A DNA stretch of 60,793 nucleotides, from the NCBI GenBank assembly GCA_021847735.1, contig JAJZQD010000003.1, forward strand, positions 1 through 60,793. The letters are read 5' to 3'. Origin of the DNA: Bacillota bacterium (GTDB lineage Bacteria; Bacillota; Thermincolia; Thermincolales; UBA2595). Under the pieces are notes generated by a model. It worked only from the letters and a program-made list of their open reading frames with translations. It had not been told where the DNA came from and did not search any database. Both the position numbers and the translations under genes were made by a program. The first letter of the stretch is position 1. Each line of letters opens with the position of its first letter. This document shows, piece after piece, positions 24,963-33,549 of the stretch.

Positions 24963-26138
24963 ATGAATAGAGCAATATTCACCTCTCTGTCCCCAAGGGC
25001 CAAGTGGCTTTTGGGAATGCACACGGTTTTTCTTACAGGAATTAGTCTTTCAAATATCTTTTTTAATGTTTATCTTTGGAAAGTATATGGAAACATTAAA
25101 CTGGCAGCAGCCTTTAATTTTTTTCACTTTTTAACAGTACCTGCTGTTTTTTTTCTTGGCTCCATTTTACATAGTAAGTTGGGTAGTCTGGGCAATTTGC
25201 GTGTGGGATTGACAGTACACACATTTTTTTATCTTCTGGTACTGATACTGGGACAGAAGGTGGCAGCCTGGTATGTTTTATTAGGGGTACTGATGGGAAC
25301 AGGGCAGGGGTTGTATTATTTAGGGTACAATGTTTCAACCTATGACTGGACCAACAATAAAAACCGCAACCACTTTTCGGGACTAAACGGCGCAGTTAGT
25401 GCTTTGGCAAATTTAGCGCCCCTTGCCGGGGGAATAATCATACAATTCTTTGGAGTTGCATCAGGTTATAAATTTGTGTTCGCTGTTGCGGTTGCGTGTT
25501 TTTTAGTGGCAGGAGCAATCAGTTTACAAATTGAAAAGGATGTTCCTAAAAAAACGGCTCACTTTTGGGCGGCCTTGAAGTTAGTAGAAAACAACTGGCT
25601 GCGCGTTAGCGGATCGATGGTGTTGCGCGGTTTGCGGGAAGGGGTCATGTCATTTGCCTTGATTTTGTTAATTTATGAAATTACTTTAAGTGAAATTAAT
25701 CTCGGTTTGTACAATTTAATAACATCTGTTTTAACTATGTTAACATTTTACATGGTAGGTAAATCGGTTCCACGACACCGTCGGAGCAGTTCTATGCTTT
25801 GGGGGGCAGTGTTTTTGTCTATCATGACATTAGTGCTGCTTCGTCATGATTTGATAGGACTGTGGCTGTTTGGTATTGCCAACAGTATTATTTATCCCTA
25901 TATTTTTGTTCCTTCAACAACGATTTCCTACAATGTTATAAGGAACAATCCTGAAACCCGGGAATATAGAATCGAATTTCTGTCCTTTAGGGAAGTGCCT
26001 TTAAACTTAGGCCGTTTAATGGGAATTGCACTTTTATTATTGTGCGTAAGGGAGAATTTTTCGGTTTTCTGGCTGTTATGGGGGTTAGGTTTAAGCCAGA
26101 TACCTTTGGCAATAGTTTTAAAACCACTAAAAATGTAA
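24963..26138 (+). CDS. Major facilitator superfamily transporter
   Basis: 391 residues from ATG 24963 (GGAGG at 24953-24957). About 11-12 hydrophobic helices, a basic loop KSVPRHRR between halves and conserved GTGQGLYYLGYN near helix 4-5. It resembles the uncharacterised YqgE-like MFS group of Bacilli. Substrate unknown. The palindrome upstream may separate it from the sugar operon, so sugar export is only one possibility. Confidence 0.8.
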   Translation: MNRAIFTSLSPRAKWLLGMHTVFLTGISLSNIFFNVYLWKVYGNIKLAAAFNFFHFLTVPAVFFLGSILHSKLGSLGNLRVGLTVHTFFYLLVLILGQKVAAWYVLLGVLMGTGQGLYYLGYNVSTYDWTNNKNRNHFSGLNGAVSALANLAPLAGGIIIQFFGVASGYKFVFAVAVACFLVAGAISLQIEKDVPKKTAHFWAALKLVENNWLRVSGSMVLRGLREGVMSFALILLIYEITLSEINLGLYNLITSVLTMLTFYMVGKSVPRHRRSSSMLWGAVFLSIMTLVLLRHDLIGLWLFGIANSIIYPYIFVPSTTISYNVIRNNPETREYRIEFLSFREVPLNLGRLMGIALLLLCVRENFSVFWLLWGLGLSQIPLAIVLKPLKM

Positions 26139-26231
26139 AAATATAGTATTTATAAAATCCCAAATGAGGAAGAATAGTTAGGAGTATGAACTTCTGTTTA
26201 AGACAAGGAGATAATACAGGAGGAGGGAGTT

Positions 26232-26450
26232 TTGAATGAAATCCTAACCCTGATTGCCAAACAACTGCATTGGGCAAAGAACAGTTTACCAAGGTATTGG
26301 GTACAGACTATTTGTATATTAAGGGCGCTCTTGTCGGTATGGTCACATGGGCCGTGCTTGACGTTGCTTAGCTGCAGGGAAAAGTTTGATGAAACTCAGC
26401 GTTTGGCTAGGAAAATCAAAAAACAGATAGATGAACCAATAACATCATAG
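26232..26450 (+). pseudogene. Small gene, apparently frameshifted
   Basis: TTG start after GGAGGAGGGAG encodes MNEILTLIAKQLHWAK and ends KIKKQIDEPITS (72 aa). Between about 26275 and 26370 another frame reads KEQFTKVLGTDYLYIKGAL and GMVTWAVLDVA, which looks more protein-like. One or two indels are therefore likely. Family not recognised. Confidence 0.35.
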
Positions 26451-26483
26451 AGGCCGGAAAAGATCGTATGCTATTACCGGATT

Positions 26484-26511
26484 AGCACTTCCAAATCGGA
26501 AGTGCTTTGAT
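26484..26511 (+). terminator. Terminator hairpin cut by the 112-bp element
   Basis: AGCACTTCC (26484-26492), loop AAATC, GGAAGTGCT (26498-26506), then TTGAT. The expected T tract is interrupted by the inserted element at 26512. Confidence 0.65.
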
Positions 26512-26623
26512 CCCAATTCCAAGACTCCACCTTCTATTAGGTGGAGTTTCCACTTTTCTGCTTCAGTGGGGGTAGAGTCCCCCACTGAAGTTTCGATGTT
26601 CAGCTTTAGCTGAACGAGTTCAC
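26512..26623 (+). mobile_element. 112-bp palindromic element (IS200/IS605-type PATE), copy 3
   Basis: Identical ends and hairpins to the copies at 13534 and 14368. Left flank TTGAT. Right flank TTTTATTTTT, probably the rest of the interrupted terminator T tract. No ORF. Confidence 0.9.
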
Positions 26624-26792
26624 TTTTATTTTTAAAGTTATTTTTCCTAACTGAAATGCCGAACCCCGGCTAAGGGATGGAACCCATAACAATAGCAGGA
26701 AAATCGGAGCTTATTGTTGAAGTTCCTTGAGATGCGGCACACTTCGAACCAACGAAGTCATATAAAAGAATGAAGGTAAAGGTGGTAATCAC
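26624..26792 (+). other. Leader of the YwbE-like gene, no recognised element
   Basis: After a T-rich start it contains GCCGAACCCCGGC and GGGATGGAACCC, short G/C-rich pairs that could fold, and AAAGGTGG before the TTG start. I could not assign a riboswitch class. Confidence 0.3.
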
Positions 26793-27002
26793 TTGTCAGA
26801 CGAACATACATACAGGAAAAACATCCGGCCGGGATTGCTGGTAGATATAATCGAAAAACATAACCAGCGAACCGGCATCACAACATCCGGGGAAGTTCGG
26901 GACGTTTTGTCACCGGGTCAAAGGCACCCCAGGGGAATCAAAGTCAGGCTTTCCACCGGCCAGGTGGGGCGGGTTCAGCGTATAGCGGTACAAAACAACT
27001 GA
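26793..27002 (+). CDS. YwbE family protein (DUF2196)
   Basis: 69 residues from TTG 26793 (AAAGGTGG upstream). IRPGLLVDIIEKHNQRTGI, HPRGIKVRLSTGQVGRVQRI is the complete YwbE signature, a small beta-rich KOW-like fold. Function is unknown in the family. Confidence 0.88.
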   Translation: MSDEHTYRKNIRPGLLVDIIEKHNQRTGITTSGEVRDVLSPGQRHPRGIKVRLSTGQVGRVQRIAVQNN

Positions 27003-27095
27003 AGCGATAAGCCGGGAGATATTTTGTTTTCAGTTAATTGTAAACTAACCTTATCGGTATAGGTATCGCACCAACAGCGAGAGCGGGGGTAGTAT

Positions 27096-27467
27096 ATGAG
27101 AATTGCAGGATTTTATTTTATTTGTTCTATAACTATTGGCATTTTACAAATAATTGATGGTATTCTTCTCGTCTTAAATAAAGGCTCTTTCAATACCTTC
27201 AATTTGACAGTAGCATCTATCGAATTTCTATGGGTTCCTGTTTGTATCGCCATGATTTTTTTATGCAAGAGAATTAAGGTTAGTTTATTATCACCTGTTT
27301 CTTACATTATTTACAACGCCTTAGGTTGGGGTATCGGGGTTTTTCTGGCCCCCCAAAACCAGGATGCAAGTATTACTGTAATACCTATTTGGGCTGCTGT
27401 TATCGGGGCCGGATTTGGGGTTTACTATGTAATTATTAATGATAGGTTTTTTAGAAAATTACTTTAA
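27096..27467 (+). CDS. Small four-helix membrane protein
   Basis: 123 residues with four hydrophobic segments (about 7-25, 37-57, 65-83, 93-112) and a short basic C-terminus. GCGGGGGTAG precedes the ATG. No family recognised. Confidence 0.6.
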   Translation: MRIAGFYFICSITIGILQIIDGILLVLNKGSFNTFNLTVASIEFLWVPVCIAMIFLCKRIKVSLLSPVSYIIYNALGWGIGVFLAPQNQDASITVIPIWAAVIGAGFGVYYVIINDRFFRKLL

Positions 27468-27529
27468 ACTAAATCTGCCATTATCGGCCTACACTCTCCC
27501 ACATAAAGTCTATGAAAGATTTTGTCAAC

Positions 27530-28084
27530 GGGGCTGTCCCATAAGCAAATGGGGCAGCTTTCTATTTAGTCGTGAAAGCACCGTGAGTGGCAGATATGTT
27601 CCTACAGGACGGCAACAATTCAGCTTGTTACCGGCTCCCGCATCCGCGGATCGCCGACAAGCGGATATCAGACTCGTCCTTCCGGAATATATCTGCTACT
27701 CCCTGAAGTCTGGAGAGTATGATCCCCCCACATCATAAAGTCCGTGTGGTGAACCAGGTCATAGATGAAATGGGCCTGGAGCCTCTGTTGGAAAAATATA
27801 AAGGTGGCGGAGCCGGCAGTTATCATCCCAAAATGATGCTGAAGGTATTGATGTATGGCTAGGCTGGAGAATTACTTTGTGGACGGGACTAAAGTTGAAG
27901 CTAATGCTAACAGATACAGCTTTGTATGGAAGAAAAGCACAGAAAAGAACCGGGAAAAACTCCGTCAAAAAGTCAAAGATATTTTAGAAGAGATAGACCG
28001 GGCAAATTTTTTTTAAAATTGTAGTTACTTCAACAAAAAAACGGGAGTGTCTCATAAGTTTTTTCAACTTATGGGACACTCCCG
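27530..28084 (+). mobile_element. Internally deleted IS1182-like insertion sequence
   Basis: Ends are imperfect inverted repeats: GGGGCTGTCCCATAAG (27530-27545) and CTTATGGGACACTCCC (28068-28083). Two transposase pieces remain: 27719-27862 (HHKVRVVNQVIDEMGLEPLL, SYHPKMMLKVLMYG) and, in another frame, 27855-28016 (ENYFVDGTKVEANANRYSF, WKKSTEKNREKLRQ). These match the start and middle of IS1182-family transposases. The catalytic centre is lost. Both ends carry subterminal hairpins; the right one (28042-28084) would also act as a bidirectional terminator. Confidence 0.82.
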
Positions 28085-28091
28085 GTTTATC

Positions 28092-28418
28092 TTACCGGGA
28101 TTTTAGTTCTAATTCTATGTAATCATTTATCATTTTGAAGGTTCCTAACATCATGTCGTTAAATTTTTTCCCGGCAGCCATGTACCTCATTACTTCGGCA
28201 ATACCGGAAAGTCTTTTAAACTCTTCAGTAAGTTCCGCGGCCTTACTGCCTGGTTGGTTCATTGTAAAGGTCTCCATCTGTTTCCGCTTAAATTCCTCAA
28301 CTGTTTTCTTGAGACCCGGTTTTCCGTCAATATCAGCGAGAGCCTGTTTTAATTCCATAAACTCCCTGGTTTTTCTGACAGCCTCCGCAAACTCCCTGGC
28401 TTTCACACTTAATGGCAT
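28092..28418 (-). CDS. YlbF/YmcA family protein
   Basis: 108 residues from ATG 28418 with GAGGTGAG upstream. All-helical; AREFAEAVRKTREFMELKQA, LKKTVEEFKRKQ and MRYMAAGKKFNDMM match the YlbF/YmcA (DUF964) group. In Bacillus these proteins form a complex that promotes RNase Y-dependent mRNA processing. Monocistronic here. Confidence 0.78.
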   Translation of the reverse strand: MPLSVKAREFAEAVRKTREFMELKQALADIDGKPGLKKTVEEFKRKQMETFTMNQPGSKAAELTEEFKRLSGIAEVMRYMAAGKKFNDMMLGTFKMINDYIELELKSR

Positions 28419-28735
28419 AGGGCTCACCTCGTCAAGAATTTTGAAACAACATAACCAAAACGGGTTTTGGCGGTCAATCCCTTAACATTATATTCTTATG
28501 TGGTTATCAGGTCACCAAGTATCCCGCATTTCCAAAAAAACTAATATTTTTTCGGTTAGAGCAATATAAAGAGTGAACCGAGGAAGAATAACTAGGGTGG
28601 AAAATTTTCGTGACACCTGGTACACGCACTGTGGGCAGCCATGGCTGGGTAATCGGGGGTCTCCTGATAAAGAAATATTTGTTTAAAAAAGATGAAAAAA
28701 GACTTCTCGCGTAGAGCTCTGGGAGAAATACAGGG

Positions 28736-28756
28736 CCTACTATTGACTATAGTAGG
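28736..28756. promoter_or_regulatory. Perfect dyad CCTACTAT-N5-ATAGTAGG
   Basis: Eight-base perfect arms with a TGACT spacer, 66 bp before the methyltransferase GTG. The ACTA/TAGT core resembles dyads at 39102 and 51595. The rest of 28419-28821 shows no gene. Confidence 0.45.
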
Positions 28757-28821
28757 CAAGTGGTAGTAATATTTAATTAAACATCCAGCACTTTTGCACT
28801 TAATATAAAGGGGGAGTTGAC

Positions 28822-29427
28822 GTGCCCACCACAGAAACAATCAGGAAAAGGTTTAACCGGACATCGTTGTTTTATGATTGTATGGACTGGGTGATTAAAG
28901 ACGAAATCAGGCAAAAGGTAATCCTCCAGGCATATGGGAAGGTACTCGAAGTTGGGGTGGGCACCGGTCAAAACCTAAAGTTTTATCCGCCCACCTGCGA
29001 AGTTACCGGCATAGATTTTAGCCCGGGAATGCTTAAAAAGGCCAGAGAGAGGGCCAAGGCTCTTACAAATGTCACCCTTAGCGAGATGGATGTGCAGTCT
29101 CTGGCATTTCCCGACAACTCCTTTGATACCATTGTGGCTACCTGTGTATTTTGCTCGGTTCCGGACCCCATCAAGGGCTTCCGGGAGCTGCACAGGGTTT
29201 GTAAACCTGACGGGCAGTTAGTATTCCTTGAACATATCAGAAGTGACAAGAAGTTCTTGGGGGTCCTGATGGACGCATTTAATCCAGTGGTAGTACGGTT
29301 AATCGGGTCCAATATCAACAGGCGGACCCTCGAAAACATTAGAGAAGCCGGACTGGAACTGAAACAGGTGGATACAGTGGGGATGGAAATATTAAAACTC
29401 ATTATAGCCAAACCAAATAAACAATAA
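28822..29427 (+). CDS. Class I SAM-dependent methyltransferase (UbiE/Methyltransf_11 type)
   Basis: 201 residues from GTG 28822 with GGGGGAG upstream. SAM motif I is VLEVGVGTGQNLKFYP, motif II VTGIDFSPGMLKKAR and motif III around GFRELHRVCKPDGQLVFLEHI. Substrate is unknown; phospholipid N-methyltransferases and quinone methyltransferases share this pattern. It is convergent to the cupredoxin gene with a shared terminator. Confidence 0.82.
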   Translation: MPTTETIRKRFNRTSLFYDCMDWVIKDEIRQKVILQAYGKVLEVGVGTGQNLKFYPPTCEVTGIDFSPGMLKKARERAKALTNVTLSEMDVQSLAFPDNSFDTIVATCVFCSVPDPIKGFRELHRVCKPDGQLVFLEHIRSDKKFLGVLMDAFNPVVVRLIGSNINRRTLENIREAGLELKQVDTVGMEILKLIIAKPNKQ

Positions 29428-29428
29428 T

Positions 29429-29453
29429 AAAGCGGCCCGCGAAGGGCCGCTTT
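29429..29453. terminator. Bidirectional terminator
   Basis: AAAGCGGCCC, loop GCGAA, GGGCCGCTTT between convergent genes. A and T runs flank the stem on both sides. Confidence 0.85.
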
Positions 29454-29457
29454 GCTG

Positions 29458-29904
29458 TTAAATTACCTTGATGGTCCCGGAAGACATTTTCATTTGGCAG
29501 GTAAACGGAAAAGTACCGGTTTTGTCAGGCATAAAAGTAAAGGTGTCTTGTCCGATGTCCACAGGCTTGTTGATAGCAAAATCAGGGATCATAATTCCCC
29601 TTACACAACCCGCATCAGATGTTGAGTTAGTGTTAACCCGGACAGGGATTCCTTTTTTGACGGTGAAATTGTTTGGGCTGTAACCCGAGGCGCTCAAATT
29701 CATAGATATTACCTGCACCCCGTTTAGTTCCTGGGCTAAGGCTGCGGGGGCGGGCGGGGAACCTGACCGGGCCAGGCTGGATACAATCCATACAACCAAA
29801 CCAATCATGACAATACCCATTACTATAAGGGGGGTAGTAGTACTAGCCCTCTCACTGCGGCCTTTCTTGACCGTGTTTGGCGGGGGTAACTTTCTTTTGC
29901 CCAT
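29458..29904 (-). CDS. Membrane-anchored cupredoxin-like protein
   Basis: 148 residues from ATG 29904 (GGAGTGG upstream). N-terminal basic stretch, one membrane anchor (about 24-45), then a cupredoxin domain. GCVRGIMIPDF and the C-terminal TCQMKMSSGTIKV are the Cys/Met ligand regions of the short cupredoxins often fused to or encoded beside copper ATPases. It would bind copper outside the membrane. It lies downstream of the ccm genes, which need thiol and copper homeostasis. It is the last gene of the minus-strand run. Confidence 0.75.
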   Translation of the reverse strand: MGKRKLPPPNTVKKGRSERASTTTPLIVMGIVMIGLVVWIVSSLARSGSPPAPAALAQELNGVQVISMNLSASGYSPNNFTVKKGIPVRVNTNSTSDAGCVRGIMIPDFAINKPVDIGQDTFTFMPDKTGTFPFTCQMKMSSGTIKVI

Positions 29905-29958
29905 CTTATGACCACTCCTGTTGTTAAAATAAATTATGAGGCTCCCCAAAACATTTAA

Positions 29959-30594
29959 TTACGAACTTTGGGCCTGCATTTCACCGGTGAAATAGCGCGG
30001 CTTCCAATTCTTAAGGGCGGATTCGTCAATTATAATGTTGTTGTTTTCCACTGTATACTTGAATTCTTCCGGCGCATATTTTACACAACCGCCACTGATA
30101 CCCATTAGATCATCAAGACGCCAGCGGGTTCCGCAGGCCACACAGACCAAATCGGTACCCTCAATATAAAATTTGGTGCCGTAGCAGGGTTCACATATAC
30201 TTGAAGCCAATACAACCCTGCCTGAGCGAGTGACGAAGGCGTTGAGTGGCAGGTAATCGAAAGTGCCGTAATATTTCCTTTTTTCACCCCTATATTCAGT
30301 GTAAAGAATCTTTTTTTCTTTGAGAGTATCAAGGGAAATTGCGGCTTTGCCATTTTCCACCTTCAACGGGGCAGCGGTCATTTCGATTTTTTGATTTTTG
30401 TAGTTCTGGGCTTCACCAATGTTAAAATTGCCGCCGGTGGGACTTGCATAAGGTTTGTTTAAAAATGAGAAAAGGGCAACTCCTGCTGCCACAAGTATTG
30501 CGGCAGCTCCGAGTATTTTCCTGTTGCGTCTCTTTCTTATGAGATTCTGGTCCTCCAGGAATTTTGCCCGTTTCTGTGCTCTGGTATCATCCAT
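29959..30594 (-). CDS. DUF2318 (Fe-S/heme-associated) membrane protein
   Basis: 211 residues. Basic N-terminus, one membrane segment (about 27-44), then an extracytoplasmic domain with SSICEPCYG, VCVACGTRW and GGCVKY, the DUF2318 cysteine pattern. The domain occurs with iron or copper uptake and c-type cytochrome genes. Its exact cofactor is not established. Spacing of 12 bp to the next gene suggests an operon. Confidence 0.8.
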   Translation of the reverse strand: MDDTRAQKRAKFLEDQNLIRKRRNRKILGAAAILVAAGVALFSFLNKPYASPTGGNFNIGEAQNYKNQKIEMTAAPLKVENGKAAISLDTLKEKKILYTEYRGEKRKYYGTFDYLPLNAFVTRSGRVVLASSICEPCYGTKFYIEGTDLVCVACGTRWRLDDLMGISGGCVKYAPEEFKYTVENNNIIIDESALKNWKPRYFTGEMQAQSS

Positions 30595-30606
30595 GTTTTG
30601 ACCTCC

Positions 30607-31152
30607 TTAAAGAGCACCCATTATTTCATTTAGGGTTTTAATGGGGTCTACACCTCCGGCGGCAACCCAATATACTTTGGAACCCGCCTGGTAATAGTAG
30701 TTTTCCATATCCATACCCTTGACAGCGACCACATTAAGCCCATTCTGCGTAAATGTACGCCGGTCAGTGAAAGGAGGGCCGTCAGCGGACTGGCTGGCTG
30801 ATTGCCCGGCCTTATTAATCTTGCGGTCCATTATCTCAAAAAGCTGTTTGGCTTCACTGACATTGTTGGACTCAGATATCCAAATCATTATCTGGCCTTG
30901 TTGCCCGCCATACTGGGCAATATATCCCTGCTTGATTTTAATATCACTGCCGTGCAGTTTGCTAATCATTCCAATTGCCTGGGGCCCAGAGACTACCTGG
31001 CCCAGACTAAGGCTCTGCAGGGTTGGCGGGAAGGCAGCTTCATTAAGGGGTTTGTCTACCCGAGCGGAGTTGTTATAGATTAAATACCCGCCTCCTGCCA
31101 GGATAACCAACCCCAAAACCAAACCTACAATCTTTAAAGCTCTACCTGACAA
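30607..31152 (-). CDS. Membrane-anchored protein of unknown function
   Basis: 181 residues. N-terminal membrane anchor (IVGLVLGLVILAGGGYLIY), then an extracytoplasmic domain with no cysteines. Segments QGQIMIWISESNNVSEAKQL and VYWVAAGGVDPIKTLNEI suggest an alpha/beta fold. Sits between DUF2318 and ccmD genes in one operon. No family recognised. Confidence 0.65.
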   Translation of the reverse strand: MSGRALKIVGLVLGLVILAGGGYLIYNNSARVDKPLNEAAFPPTLQSLSLGQVVSGPQAIGMISKLHGSDIKIKQGYIAQYGGQQGQIMIWISESNNVSEAKQLFEIMDRKINKAGQSASQSADGPPFTDRRTFTQNGLNVVAVKGMDMENYYYQAGSKVYWVAAGGVDPIKTLNEIMGAL

Positions 31153-31175
31153 ATTTATCTCCTCCTTGGACTTTT

Positions 31176-31319
31176 TTAAGAGTTTTGATATCTTTTCTCA
31201 AAAGACTTCTTCAGGAGGAAAAGTTCTTCCTGCAGTTGTTTTTCTCTCCGGCCAAGAAACAGGGTATATCCGAAAATCAATATCCAGATAGCCATATAGG
31301 CAGCAAAGAGGTAACTCAT
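31176..31319 (-). CDS. ccmD: CcmD-like small membrane protein (47 aa)
   Basis: Reads MSYLFAAYMAIWILIFGYTL then FLGRREKQLQEELFLLKKSF, a single membrane helix followed by a charged amphipathic tail. This is the standard CcmD layout. GGGAGGAT lies before ATG 31319. It follows ccmC in the direction of transcription, the usual ccmABCD order. CcmD helps release holo-CcmE from the CcmABC complex. Confidence 0.85.
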   Translation of the reverse strand: MSYLFAAYMAIWILIFGYTLFLGRREKQLQEELFLLKKSFEKRYQNS

Positions 31320-31429
31320 GTAATATCCTCCCTTCCAAGTACTGGGTACACAGCTCTCTACGCCTTACGGCTCCGAGAAGGCAGGAGGTTTGCCACCAGT
31401 ATTGCTTAGACTCTGTGCCCTCAGTGTAC

Positions 31430-32131
31430 TCAGTTTTCTGTCAGCCGCTGCTTTAGCAGGGCCACCTCGGAGCTTATTTTTTCTACAAAAATTCCCTTCT
31501 GTAAAAGGTAAAAATACATCAGGGTAAATGCTGCCAGACTCACCATCAGGGTCAGCACCATGGAAGGGTCCATGGCGAAACCGCCGGAAGTCACGATAGT
31601 CGGGTGAATGGTCCGCCACCACCTGATAGACATCCAGACGATGGGCACATCCACGAAACCCACGATACCGAATATAGCTGAAAACCTGGCCTTTTTTTCT
31701 TCCTCGGGGAAAGACGACCTGATTATCAGGTAGGCAATATATATGAACCAGAGGATCAGGGTTGTAGTCAGCCTGCTGTCCCAGGTCCACCAAGCGTTCC
31801 ATGAGGCCCTTCCCCAGATTGGTCCGGTCACCAGGACAATGGTAGTAAAAAGCACCCCGATTTCAGCCGATACATAGGAAATAATGTCCCATTTCAGGTT
31901 TCTGGTCTTCAGGTAGGCAATACTGCCAACCATTACCACAAAAAACGAGAAGAATGCCAGCCAGGCCGAAGAGACATGAAAATATATAATCTTGGAAACG
32001 GGCCCCTGTATCCTCTCATTGGGCACCCACATAAAGACCAGGTAAACCGCGACGGCAGTTGTCACAAAGGTGGCCCAGGCCAACACATTATGGTATTTCC
32101 ATTTGGCCGGTATATTATTTTGCACTGTCAT
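31430..32131 (-). CDS. ccmC: Heme exporter/heme-handling protein CcmC
   Basis: 233 residues, six membrane helices. The WWD motif appears as [13 protein letters not shown], with histidines in YFHVSSAW and the IRWWRTIHP segment as haem ligands. CcmC loads haem on CcmE. Confidence 0.94.
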   Translation of the reverse strand: MTVQNNIPAKWKYHNVLAWATFVTTAVAVYLVFMWVPNERIQGPVSKIIYFHVSSAWLAFFSFFVVMVGSIAYLKTRNLKWDIISYVSAEIGVLFTTIVLVTGPIWGRASWNAWWTWDSRLTTTLILWFIYIAYLIIRSSFPEEEKKARFSAIFGIVGFVDVPIVWMSIRWWRTIHPTIVTSGGFAMDPSMVLTLMVSLAAFTLMYFYLLQKGIFVEKISSEVALLKQRLTEN

Positions 32132-32134
32132 TGT

Positions 32135-32815
32135 CTAAACCTCCAAGATATATTCGAAAAGAACTAAAGGAACCACCAAAAAAATGGCATCAAAGGCAGT
32201 CAGTATCTTAAGCCAGGAAAACCATTCTACCGCCGGTGACCCGGCCAGGATGGCGGCTGTGGCCTGAACTGCGCCCAGGATCACCGGGACCATAACCGGG
32301 AACAGGATAACCGGCAGCAGGATTTCGCTGCTGCGGGCGTTGGACGACAGTGCCGCCAGAAAAGTTCCGACCGCCGCAAAGCCCAGGGTGCCCAGGAAGA
32401 TAATCAACACCAGGGGGCTGATGGCCTTTACCGGGATTTGATAATTAAAGAGCACCGTAAACAGGGGCAGGGAGACAATTTCCACAATTCCCATATAAAT
32501 AAGGTTTACAGTCATTTTACTAAAATAGATGACACTTCGGTCAACAGGGCAAAGCATCAAACCTGTAATGCAGTCATTCTGTTTTTCAGAGACAAAAGAC
32601 CTGTTCAGACCCAAAATCCCGGCAAAAATGAAACAGACCCAAACCATTCCCGGGAAAACCTGCCTGACTATTGCTTTGGTGGGGTCAAAGGCAAAGACAA
32701 ACACTATAATGGTCAGAACCGCAAAAATCGCCATTGAGCTTAGCAGCTCCTTGGTGCGCAATTCCGCCGTGAGGTCCTTCCGCACGATAGCCCGGATTCC
32801 CTTGAGCATGTCCAT
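32135..32815 (-). CDS. ccmB: Heme exporter permease CcmB
   Basis: 226 residues, six hydrophobic helices; the start IVRKDLTAELRTKELL and SFVSEKQNDCITGLMLCPVD are CcmB-specific. Three bases separate it from ccmC. It pairs with CcmA in the ABC complex that releases holo-CcmE. Confidence 0.92.
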   Translation of the reverse strand: MDMLKGIRAIVRKDLTAELRTKELLSSMAIFAVLTIIVFVFAFDPTKAIVRQVFPGMVWVCFIFAGILGLNRSFVSEKQNDCITGLMLCPVDRSVIYFSKMTVNLIYMGIVEIVSLPLFTVLFNYQIPVKAISPLVLIIFLGTLGFAAVGTFLAALSSNARSSEILLPVILFPVMVPVILGAVQATAAILAGSPAVEWFSWLKILTAFDAIFLVVPLVLFEYILEV

Positions 32816-32816
32816 C

Positions 32817-33521
32817 CTATGCCGCCCCTTCCACTTTTTGCAGGTAAAGGCTTTTTAATTCATCTTTATTGACTGCGGCTTTTTTACCGTCATATACAAT
32901 CTTGCCCCTGACAACAAATAATACCCTGTCGCTCATAGCGAAGCCTTCTTCAAAATTATGGGTAATCAGGAAAACAGTGCGCTTTTTAACGTTGAGTTGG
33001 CCAAGCACGCCATTGAGGATTTGGATGGCATGGGGGTCCAGGCCGGTGTAAGGTTCATCCAGGAAGAGAAGTTCAGGATCATGCAGGATAGCCCGGGCAA
33101 TAGACAGCCTCTGCTGCATGCCCCGGGAAAAAGTGCGTACCGGGTCATTTAGGGTAAACTCAAGCCCAACCTCGCTTAGGACATCAAAAACCCTGTTTTT
33201 TAAATCGGGAACCTTGTACATTTGCCCGTAAAAGTTTAAATTTTCCCTGGCGGTCAGGTTGTCATTAAGAAAAGTCTGGTGTGAGATAACACCGATTTTT
33301 TGCCTGATAGCCTCCGGTTTTTCGTTGGAATTCATACCGTCAATGATGACCTGGCCCTTGGTCGGTTTGGAGATAAGGGCCAGAATTTTCAGCAATGTGC
33401 TTTTGCCTGCGCCGTTGGGACCGAAAACAGTAACGAACTGGCCCGCAGGTATATTAAGGTCAATATTTTGTAAAATGGATTTATGGCCAATTGTTTTCGT
33501 CAGGCCGGTTGCTTTAATCAT
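32817..33521 (-). CDS. ccmA: Cytochrome c biogenesis ATPase CcmA
   Basis: 234 residues from ATG 33521 with AGGAGTGG upstream; the frame is open for 20 more codons without a better site. Walker A GPNGAGKST, signature FSRGMQQRL, Walker B LLFLDEPY. First of the ccmABCD order. Confidence 0.92.
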   Translation of the reverse strand: MIKATGLTKTIGHKSILQNIDLNIPAGQFVTVFGPNGAGKSTLLKILALISKPTKGQVIIDGMNSNEKPEAIRQKIGVISHQTFLNDNLTARENLNFYGQMYKVPDLKNRVFDVLSEVGLEFTLNDPVRTFSRGMQQRLSIARAILHDPELLFLDEPYTGLDPHAIQILNGVLGQLNVKKRTVFLITHNFEEGFAMSDRVLFVVRGKIVYDGKKAAVNKDELKSLYLQKVEGAA

Positions 33522-33549
33522 TGGGACCACTCCTGTCCTCCGGCAAGGT